Below are positions 39,001 to 44,895 of a DNA stretch of 47,314 nt, piece by piece. The notes beneath the pieces are model-generated. The model was not told the origin of the DNA and did no database searches. It saw only the letters and a program-made list of their open reading frames with translations. Position 1 is the stretch's first letter, and each line of letters starts with the position of its first letter. The stretch comes from Selenomonadales bacterium UBA7018 (GTDB lineage: Bacteria > Bacillota > Negativicutes > Selenomonadales > Selenomonadaceae), in the NCBI GenBank assembly GCA_002448305.1, contig DJWY01000036.1, forward strand, positions 1 through 47,314. Reading direction: 5' to 3'. A program made the translations under genes and the position numbers.

Positions 39001-39861
39001 ATGAAATTTTCCGTCTTCAATGCCTTGAAAGCCGCTTCAGAAAGATTTTCTGCCGCTAAAATCGAAAATCCGCGCCTCGATGCAGAAATTTTGCTCGCAA
39101 ACGTCCTAAATTGTCGCAGATTAAATCTTTATATCGATTCTGATAAAATTTTGCCGCTCGAAAGCGTTTTGCGCTTCAATGAACTCATAAATCAACGCCT
39201 GAACGGCTCGCCCGTCGCTTATATCATCAAAAAAAAAGATTTTATGGGCTTAACCTTCGCCGTTAATGAAAATGTGCTCATTCCGCGCCCTGAAACCGAA
39301 ATTTTAACTGAAATCGTCGGCAAATACCTGCGCGGACTCAATCGGGAAGTTATTTTCGCCGATTTGGGCACCGGTTCCGGCGCAATTCCTATTTCTATCC
39401 TCAAATTCGTCAAAAATGCTCGCGCAATCGCCGTCGACATATCGGAAAAGGCTTTGGAAGTCGCTAAATTCAATGCGATTAAGTTTCACGTCGAAAATAG
39501 AATAGAATTTCACTGCGGAGACTTATTTTCGCCGCTCAAAGGTAAAATTTTCGACGCGATAGTTTCAAATCCGCCATATATACCAACTCGCGACCTAAAA
39601 ACTTTGCAAAAAGAAGTTCAGAGCGAACCGCTAATCGCTTTGGACGGCGGAAAGGACGGTTTAGCATTTTATCGGCGAATAATATCAGCCGCGCCGCAAT
39701 TTTTATCGGAAAATGGAGTTTTAGCGGTCGAAATCGGAATAAATCAGGCGTTGGAAGTCAAAAAAATGTTTGAGGCGGCAAATTTCGTTGACGTGACGAT
39801 TTTTAAAGACTTAGCAGGGCTTGAGCGCGTAATTTCAGGCAAAAAGTTGACAAAGCAATAA
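39001..39861 (+). CDS. prmC: peptide chain release factor N5-glutamine methyltransferase
   Basis: 286 residues. The N-terminal helical domain (AEILLANVLNCRRLNLYID, PVAYIIKKKDFMGL) is followed by a SAM domain with FADLGTGSGAIPISIL and the catalytic SNPPYIPTRDL (NPPY). It methylates the GGQ glutamine of release factors RF1 and RF2. prfA, its usual partner, is not next to it here. GGAGGTG lies 7 bases before ATG 39001. Its 3' end carries the -35 of the antisense RNA promoter at 39847. Confidence 0.95.
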   Translation: MKFSVFNALKAASERFSAAKIENPRLDAEILLANVLNCRRLNLYIDSDKILPLESVLRFNELINQRLNGSPVAYIIKKKDFMGLTFAVNENVLIPRPETEILTEIVGKYLRGLNREVIFADLGTGSGAIPISILKFVKNARAIAVDISEKALEVAKFNAIKFHVENRIEFHCGDLFSPLKGKIFDAIVSNPPYIPTRDLKTLQKEVQSEPLIALDGGKDGLAFYRRIISAAPQFLSENGVLAVEIGINQALEVKKMFEAANFVDVTIFKDLAGLERVISGKKLTKQ

Positions 39862-39875
39862 GGCTGTGATAAATT
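39847..39875 (+). promoter_or_regulatory. promoter of the antisense RNA of type I locus 2
   Basis: Plus strand: consensus -35 TTGACA (39847-39852, inside the last codons of prmC), 17-base spacer, -10 TAAATT (39870-39875). Confidence 0.7.
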
Positions 39876-39881
39876 AACGAC

Positions 39882-39987
39882 GTTGATTAAAGGCAACAAC
39901 TGCAATGAGGACAGCAGTTCTAACATGATTTCACCGAAAACGAATGACCCCCGCACAGGCTGCTAAACTGTACGGGGGCTTCGTTTT
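39882..39987 (+). ncRNA. candidate antisense antitoxin RNA of Fst/par-like locus 2
   Basis: A transcript of about 105 bases from the 39847-39875 promoter to the 39948-39978 hairpin. It contains 39904-39934, a direct repeat of 40117-40144, which on the other strand is the ribosome site and first codons of the toxin gene. It would thus pair with the toxin mRNA at its translation start and again at the shared terminator. No ribosome site or credible frame lies in it. Confidence 0.6.
39948..39987. terminator. shared bidirectional terminator of type I locus 2
   Basis: CCCCCG plus ACAG (39948-39958) pairs with CTGT plus CGGGGG (39968-39978). The plus side continues CTTCGTTTT; the minus side continues with TCATTCGTTTT. 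Confidence 0.75.
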
Positions 39988-40041
39988 GCCATAACCGACT
40001 GCTAATCGATTAGCGGGCAGTAAGAGTGGACAATCTGCCGG

Positions 40042-40134
40042 TTAGAACCATCGTTTGCTGATGTAATTCAAGATTAGCCCACCAACGACCGTTCCAACCA
40101 CTTGAACTCCGAGACTAATGAGGACATCTAACAT
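40042..40134 (-). CDS. 30-residue Fst-like type I toxin peptide
   Basis: ATG 40134, preceded at 7 bases by the very strong GAGGAGGGAGGTG, encodes 30 residues: MLDVLISLG, then a hydrophobic GV-rich helix (VQVVGTVVGGLILNYI) and a basic end SKRWF. Size and composition match Fst-like and related type I membrane toxins. It has its own promoter (40196-40223), a long 3' region with a perfect palindrome GCTAATCGATTAGC (40001-40014) and a shared terminator. The peptide is not closely similar to that of locus 1, though the genetic design is the same. Toxicity is inferred. Confidence 0.7.
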   Translation of the reverse strand: MLDVLISLGVQVVGTVVGGLILNYISKRWF

Positions 40135-40195
40135 GATTTTCACCTCCCTCCTCAAAGCGTCAAGTTACCGCCTTTAGAGGTTCGGCATTAGCGAA

Positions 40196-40223
40196 ATTAT
40201 ATCAAAATTTTTCATCAGTACAA
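40196..40223 (-). promoter_or_regulatory. promoter of the locus 2 toxin gene
   Basis: Minus strand: -35 TTGTAC (40223-40218), 16-base spacer, consensus -10 TATAAT (40201-40196); leader of about 55 bases. Confidence 0.65.
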
Positions 40224-40238
40224 GGAGAAATGGAATTA

Positions 40239-40850
40239 ATGACAAAAATATTACAAGCGACGGAAGAAAATCTGAATTTAGCGGCGGAAATGATTAAAAA
40301 AGGCGAAATAGTCGCGTTTCCGACCGAAACTGTCTACGGATTGGGCGCGGACGGCTTAAATGTCGAGGCTTGCCGGAAAATATTCGTAGCAAAGGGCAGA
40401 CCGAGCGATAAACCGCTAAGTTTGCACGTCGCAAGCCTAGAAATGGCAGAAAAAATCGCGAGAATCACCGCGCAGGCAGAAAAATTATTTAAAATGTTCT
40501 GTCCAGGAGCCTTGACGATAATATTAGCAAAGAATAAAATTGTTCCAGACTTCGTGACGGGAAAATCAAGCGTTGGGATAAGATTTCCGGCAAATGACGT
40601 AGCATTGAGGCTGATAAAACTATCTGGCGTGCCGATAGCGGCACCGAGCGCGAATTTATCGGGAAAAACGCCGCCGAAGACCGCGCAGGAAGTTTTTGAC
40701 AACTTATCGGGAAAAATACCGCTAATATTGGACGGCGGGCAATGTAAATTCGGAATTTCGTCAACGATAATCGATTTAACAGGGTCGGAGCCGAAAATAT
40801 TACGTCACGGGGCAATTTCGGCGGAAAAAATATGGGAGGTTTTAAAATGA
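40239..40850 (+). CDS. tsaC: threonylcarbamoyl-AMP synthase (TsaC/Sua5/YwlC)
   Basis: 203 residues. GEIVAFPTETVYGLGADGLN near 23-42, KGRPSDKPLSLHV near 52-64 and SAPSANLSGKTPPKTA-like (PIAAPSANLSGK) near 130 are diagnostic of the YrdC/Sua5 fold. It makes threonylcarbamoyl-AMP for the t6A base of tRNA. Two starts are possible: ATG 40230 is only 2 bases from AAGGAG, while ATG 40239 is 11 bases away; I prefer the second. It lacks the C-terminal Sua5 extension. The stop overlaps the start of the next gene (ATGA). Confidence 0.93.
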   Translation: MTKILQATEENLNLAAEMIKKGEIVAFPTETVYGLGADGLNVEACRKIFVAKGRPSDKPLSLHVASLEMAEKIARITAQAEKLFKMFCPGALTIILAKNKIVPDFVTGKSSVGIRFPANDVALRLIKLSGVPIAAPSANLSGKTPPKTAQEVFDNLSGKIPLILDGGQCKFGISSTIIDLTGSEPKILRHGAISAEKIWEVLK

Positions 40851-41269
40851 ACAAAGCCGAGCGCAATAAAAATGCGATGAAACGCTTTATGAAGTGCATA
40901 AACACGAACGACGCGGCTTTAGCGGCAGAATTAATAGCCGATGACGCGGAATTTACGACGCCGGTATCAGAAAAGCCGCTTTACGGCGGCGCGGGTTATT
41001 TGTCGGTAGTTGAATTAATGCGCAAAAGTTTTTCGGATATTCGCTGGGAAATGGTTGATATGGCGGCGGAAGATGACAAAGTTGCGGTCAGTTGGATTTG
41101 CAGCGGCACGCATGACGGCGAATTTATGAATCTCGCGCCGACCGGCAAGAAAATTTCGTTCAGCGTGATGAATTTCTATTATTTCAACGCGGACGGCAAA
41201 ATAATTAACGATGTGGCGGCGCAAGGCATGTTCGGGCTTTTGTCGGCACTTGGATTGATTAAAAATTAA
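40847..41269 (+). CDS. SnoaL/NTF2-like protein
   Basis: 140 residues from ATG 40847, which overlaps the tsaC stop and has GGGAGG 7 bases upstream. The NTF2-like alpha+beta cone fold is suggested by FMKCINTNDAALAAELIADDAEFTTP, LMRKSFSDIRWEMVDMAAEDDKVAVSWICSGTH and GKKISFSVMNFYYFNADGKI. Proteins of this ester-cyclase/limonene-epoxide-hydrolase-like group often bind small hydrophobic ligands; the catalytic role cannot be judged here. It is cotranscribed with tsaC and probably glyA. Confidence 0.85.
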   Translation: MNKAERNKNAMKRFMKCINTNDAALAAELIADDAEFTTPVSEKPLYGGAGYLSVVELMRKSFSDIRWEMVDMAAEDDKVAVSWICSGTHDGEFMNLAPTGKKISFSVMNFYYFNADGKIINDVAAQGMFGLLSALGLIKN

Positions 41270-41282
41270 CGGAGGTTGCATT

Positions 41283-42524
41283 ATGAATTTAATGGAAGGC
41301 TTGCAGAAGGACAAAGAACTTTTCGCGGCGGTGGAAAATGAACTGAATCGCCAGCGCAACAAATTGGAGCTTATCGCGTCGGAAAATATCGTAAGTCGTG
41401 CGGTAATGGAGGCGCAAGGCTCGGTTTTAACGAACAAATATGCGGAAGGTTATCCTGGAAAGCGTTATTATGGGGGTTGCGAGTTCGTTGACGTGGCGGA
41501 ACAGCTTGCGATTGACCGCGCTAAGCAACTTTTTGACTGCGAATATGCAAATGTTCAGCCACATTCGGGCGCACAAGCTAATATGGCGGTATATTTTGCG
41601 CTTGCGACGCCTGGCGATGTGATTATGGGCATGAATTTGACTGACGGCGGGCATTTAACGCACGGTTCGCCAGTAAATATGAGCGGAAAGTATTTTAAAA
41701 TCGTTCCGTACGGAGTTAGCCGCGAAACTGAAACGATTGACTACGACGAATTAGAAAAAATCGCGGAAAATTGCCGTCCGAAAATAATAGTGGCGGGCGC
41801 GTCGGCATATTCGCGGATAATCAACTTTGAACGGCTCGCGAACACGGCTGAAAAGGTCGGCGCGTATTTAATGGTAGACATGGCGCACATAGCGGGGCTA
41901 GTTGCGGCGGGATTGCACCCAAGTCCGCTACCTTTTGCCGATGTAGTGACTTCGACGACGCATAAAACGCTTAGAGGACCGCGTGGCGGGCTAATTTTGT
42001 GCAAAGACGCGGAGTTTGGCAAGCAATTTAACAAAGCAATCTTTCCTGGCACGCAGGGCGGACCTTTAATGCACGTGATAGCGGCAAAAGCTGTAGCATT
42101 TGGCGAGGCGTTGCAACCGGAATTCAAAAAATATGCCGCGCAGATTATCAAGAACGCGAAAATTTTGGCTGAAACGCTCCAAAAAGACGGATTTAGGATA
42201 GTTAGCGGCGGCACGGACAATCATTTAATGCTTGTCGACCTTACGAGCAAAAAAATCACGGGCAAAGAGGCGCAAAACGTGCTTGACGAGGTAAATATCA
42301 CGGCGAATAAGAATACAATCCCGTTTGAGCCGCGTAGCCCGTTTGTCACGAGCGGATTAAGGCTTGGAAGTCCTGCTTTGACGACGCGCGGCTTTATGGA
42401 AGACGATATGCGCGAAGTTGCAAATATTATTGCGTTGGTTCTGAATAATCCGACTGACGAAGGCAAAAAAAATACGGCGCGAGCCAGAGTCGCCGCGCTT
42501 TGCAAAAAATATCCGCTGTACTGA
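41283..42524 (+). CDS. glyA: serine hydroxymethyltransferase
   Basis: 413 residues of PLP fold type I. Conserved parts: ELIASENIVSRAVMEAQGS, TNKYAEGYPGKRYYGGCEFVD, VQPHSGAQANMAVY, and the PLP lysine in VTSTTHKTLRGPRGG near 228. It interconverts serine and glycine with transfer of a one-carbon unit to tetrahydrofolate; together with serC in this window it covers part of serine/glycine synthesis. ATG 41283 has GGAGG 8 bases upstream. Confidence 0.97.
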   Translation: MNLMEGLQKDKELFAAVENELNRQRNKLELIASENIVSRAVMEAQGSVLTNKYAEGYPGKRYYGGCEFVDVAEQLAIDRAKQLFDCEYANVQPHSGAQANMAVYFALATPGDVIMGMNLTDGGHLTHGSPVNMSGKYFKIVPYGVSRETETIDYDELEKIAENCRPKIIVAGASAYSRIINFERLANTAEKVGAYLMVDMAHIAGLVAAGLHPSPLPFADVVTSTTHKTLRGPRGGLILCKDAEFGKQFNKAIFPGTQGGPLMHVIAAKAVAFGEALQPEFKKYAAQIIKNAKILAETLQKDGFRIVSGGTDNHLMLVDLTSKKITGKEAQNVLDEVNITANKNTIPFEPRSPFVTSGLRLGSPALTTRGFMEDDMREVANIIALVLNNPTDEGKKNTARARVAALCKKYPLY

Positions 42525-42535
42525 GGAGGCGCGTT

Positions 42536-43477
42536 GTGGATTTAGATTATTTAATATTTCTGCAGGAAATTCGCAACGATTGGGGCGGCGAGGGCTTTTT
42601 TACGTTTATATCAAATATACCCAAAAGCTCATTATCGGCGGCGATACCTGCGATTTTATTTTGGTGTTTCAACAAGCAAGCGGGAATTTTTATTTTATTC
42701 AACGCGACGTGCGGAAGAGTGATTAACGTCCTGATAAAAGGGACGTTTTGCGTCTATCGTCCGTGGATAAAGGACGCGGGCTTGATACCTTCAGCGGAGG
42801 CGTTAAAAGAGGCGTCAGAGTATTCCTTTCCGAGCGGACACACGCAATTTACGACTGCAGTTTATGGCGGTTTAGCGTTTTTTTACAGGAAAGTTTTGCC
42901 GTTGCTGATAATTCCATGCGGTTTGATAGTATTTTTGGTAGCATTCAGCCGAAATTTTTTAGGAATGCACACGCCGCAAGATGTAATAGTTGCGATAGCG
43001 TATTCAATCGGCTTATTATTCGTGGCGGAGAAAATTTTCGCGTGGATAGGCAAAGACAAAGAGCGGCAAGTATTATTTTTTCTTGGCGGGCTGATATTTT
43101 GCTTAGTCGTATTCCTGTGGCTGTATTTCAAGCCGTATCCGGAAGAATTTTTGAATGGAAAAATAATCGTCGACCCGCTGAAGGCGCGAGTAGATGCCTT
43201 TGACGCGCTAGGATTCGGGCTAGCGTTCTTTTTGGGCTGGTTTTTTGAGCAGAGATTCATAAATTTCAGCATAAAGATTAGTTTTAAAGACCGGCTCTGG
43301 AGAATCATAATCGGTTTTGCTATTTTGGGCGTTATCGCGGTCGTGATTTATCCGATAATGAAAGTTTTATTCAGCGTCGAGGCGTACGAATTTTTTAAAG
43401 CGTTTCTGCCGTTTTTCTCGATACTTTTTATAATCCCGTTGATATTTACTAAGGTCGAAAAAAGATTCAGACGCTGA
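42536..43477 (+). CDS. PAP2-family membrane phosphatase
   Basis: 313 residues from GTG 42536, 6 bases after GAGGAGG that overlaps the glyA stop. The three PAP2 motifs are visible in order: KGTFCVYRPW (KxxxxxxRP), PSGHTQ and SRNFLGMHTPQDV (SRxxxxxHxxxD). About eight membrane helices are predicted, more than the minimum PAP2 core, with additional helices at the C-terminus. It may dephosphorylate undecaprenyl diphosphate or phosphatidic acid at the membrane. It is the last gene of the tsaC-glyA run. Confidence 0.9.
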   Translation: MDLDYLIFLQEIRNDWGGEGFFTFISNIPKSSLSAAIPAILFWCFNKQAGIFILFNATCGRVINVLIKGTFCVYRPWIKDAGLIPSAEALKEASEYSFPSGHTQFTTAVYGGLAFFYRKVLPLLIIPCGLIVFLVAFSRNFLGMHTPQDVIVAIAYSIGLLFVAEKIFAWIGKDKERQVLFFLGGLIFCLVVFLWLYFKPYPEEFLNGKIIVDPLKARVDAFDALGFGLAFFLGWFFEQRFINFSIKISFKDRLWRIIIGFAILGVIAVVIYPIMKVLFSVEAYEFFKAFLPFFSILFIIPLIFTKVEKRFRR

Positions 43478-43492
43478 TAGCAAGTTAGTTTT

Positions 43493-43822
43493 TCAAGGCT
43501 TATGCTCGTCGCCCCATTGACATAAACCGTCTAACAAAGGAATTAAATATTTCCCGCGTTCGGTCAAAGAGTACTCAACTTTCGGTGGAAGTTGGTCGTA
43601 CTCTTTTCTTTTTATCAAATTGTCCGCTTCCAATTCCTTTAATGTGCTACTCAACATGCGGTAGGAAATTTCGCCCAAATATCTCTTCATTTCTCCGAAT
43701 CGCACAACGCTAAATTCCATTAACGTATAAAGGACGCGCATTTTATATTTGCCCTTAATCAATTTCAGCGTATAAAATAAGCCCGTATCTTTGAAACTTT
43801 CATTACCGATACAGCGTTCCAT
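43493..43822 (-). CDS. HxlR-family winged-helix transcriptional regulator
   Basis: 109 residues. HxlR pattern: a short N-terminus with one Cys (RCIG), IKGKYKMRVLYTLMEFSVVRFGEMKRYLGEISYRMLSSTLKELEADNLIKRKEYDQLPPKVEYSLTERG, and PLLDGLCQWG. These regulators often sense electrophiles or oxidants through a Cys near the N-terminus and control a divergent oxidoreductase gene, as here. GAGGTG lies 7-8 bases before ATG 43822. It probably represses both itself and the FMN reductase. Confidence 0.92.
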   Translation of the reverse strand: MERCIGNESFKDTGLFYTLKLIKGKYKMRVLYTLMEFSVVRFGEMKRYLGEISYRMLSSTLKELEADNLIKRKEYDQLPPKVEYSLTERGKYLIPLLDGLCQWGDEHKP

Positions 43823-43915
43823 TTTTTATCACCTCTAACAAAAAAGTTCGTACTTGTAGCTGAGAAATTTTCTGATATTATATCACTGAACGCAAATTTT
43901 AGGAGAGTGACTCAA
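43823..43915. promoter_or_regulatory. divergent promoter region between the HxlR regulator and FMN reductase
   Basis: On the plus strand TTGTAG (43853-43858) followed by TATTAT after 16 bases gives a fair sigma-A promoter for the reductase. The GTTCGTACTTGTAGC stretch before it has short inverted parts and is a candidate HxlR operator. Confidence 0.45.
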
Positions 43916-44479
43916 ATGAGCAGAAAGATTATCGTTTTGAATGGCAGTCCGCGCCCGAAAGGAAATACTTCCGCGCTTGTCGAAGAATTTTCGCGTGGCG
44001 CACGCGAAGCCGGTTGCGAAGTCGAAATTTTCTTCCTTGACAAGATGAATATTCACGGCTGCAAAGGTTGTTTTGGCGGCGGACGCAATCCCGATAGCCC
44101 TTGCGTGCAAAAAGATGACATGGACAAGATTTATCCCGCGTACAAAGCGGCTGACGTTGTAGTTTTGGCGACGCCTCTTTACTATTGGAATTTCAGCGGG
44201 CAACTTCGCACGGCTTTTGATAGATTGTTCGCCGTCGCCGAATGCGACCCCAATCTTGCCAATCCGAAGAAAGAATCGGTGCTTTTAATGGCGGCGGAAG
44301 GTTACGGCTTTGATGACGCACTCCAATATTATCAAAATCTCATGAAGCATTTGGGCTGGACGGAACGCGGGCACGTTTTAGCGGGCGGTGTCTTCAAGTT
44401 TGGCGACATTAAAGGGCATAAGGAATTAAATCAGGCTTACGAACTCGGAAAAACTGTCGCGCAGGGTAATTCCCTTTGA
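43916..44479 (+). CDS. NADPH-dependent FMN reductase / iron-sulfur flavoprotein-like oxidoreductase
   Basis: 187 residues from ATG 43916 (AGGAG 10 bases upstream; the GTG at 43907 is too close). Flavodoxin-like fold with LNGSPRPKGNTSALVEEF for FMN phosphate binding, and CKGCFGGG plus SPCVQKDDM, the compact cysteine motif of ISF-like flavoproteins, then VVLATPLYYWNFSGQLRTAFDR. It probably reduces quinones, azo or nitro compounds, or other electrophiles with NAD(P)H. Divergent from the HxlR regulator. Its 3' end is part of a 200-bp duplication. Confidence 0.9.
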   Translation: MSRKIIVLNGSPRPKGNTSALVEEFSRGAREAGCEVEIFFLDKMNIHGCKGCFGGGRNPDSPCVQKDDMDKIYPAYKAADVVVLATPLYYWNFSGQLRTAFDRLFAVAECDPNLANPKKESVLLMAAEGYGFDDALQYYQNLMKHLGWTERGHVLAGGVFKFGDIKGHKELNQAYELGKTVAQGNSL

Positions 44480-44567
44480 AGAGAACTTTTAGCCAAAGCC
44501 GACCGTTATAAATTCCTTGCCGGTTACGCGGCAAAGTCTCTTAGTCGACGATTCTTATAAAAATTTA

Positions 44568-44599
44568 CCCCTAAGCTATTCGCTAAGGGAATTTTTTTT
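44568..44599 (+). terminator. terminator of the FMN reductase gene (duplicated at 44776-44806)
   Basis: CCCCTAAGC pairs, with one mismatch, with GCTAAGGG and is followed by eight T; the second copy has seven. Confidence 0.7.
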
Positions 44600-44809
44600 A
44601 CATAAAAAAAGTCTGCTCCTCGTTTTGAGAAGCAGACTGGAAAAAATTTAGCAAAACAAAACTGTCGCGCATAGCAATTTCCTTTGAAGAGAACTTTTAG
44701 CCAAAGCCGACCGATATAAATTTCTTGCCAGTTACGCGGCAAAGTCTCTTAGTCGACGTTTCTTATAAAAATTTACCCCTAAGCAAATCGCTAAGGGAAT
44801 TTTTTTCAT

Positions 44810-44843
44810 AAAAAAAGTCTGCTCCTCGTTTTGAGAAGCAGAC
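44810..44843 (-). terminator. terminator of the RTX-like gene (duplicated at 44604-44637)
   Basis: GTCTGCT (44817-44823) pairs with AGCAGAC (44837-44843) plus an inner CTC/GAG; the minus-strand side is followed by a run of seven T. It lies about 55 bases after the stop codon. Confidence 0.85.
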
Positions 44844-44895
44844 CGGAAAAGGTTTAGCTTACGTTATCTATTTATTTTCAACGTTCCATCAAAGC

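Larger units (their letters stand above)
44453..44860 (+). repeat. tandem duplication of about 200 bp (44453-44652 and 44661-44860)
   Basis: The two copies are offset by 208 bases and differ at roughly one position in ten. Each contains the last codons of the FMN reductase gene, a potentially folded block (AAGAGAACTTT pairing with AAAGTCTCTT, enclosing GCCGACCG and CGGTTACGCGGC), a plus-strand terminator and a minus-strand terminator. No gene lies between 44480 and 44895. Confidence 0.85.

Noticed and set aside
39744..39956. Minus-strand frame starting at the degenerate copy of the locus 2 toxin start and running into prmC
   Set aside because: The ribosome site is missing, and the sequence after the first codons is antisense to prmC; the start-like copy is better read as the pairing part of the antisense RNA.
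44480..44770. Duplicated structured block as a known riboswitch
   Set aside because: I could not match it to cyclic-di-GMP, SAM, purine, fluoride, preQ1 or cobalamin consensus cores, and no gene follows it in the sense direction.
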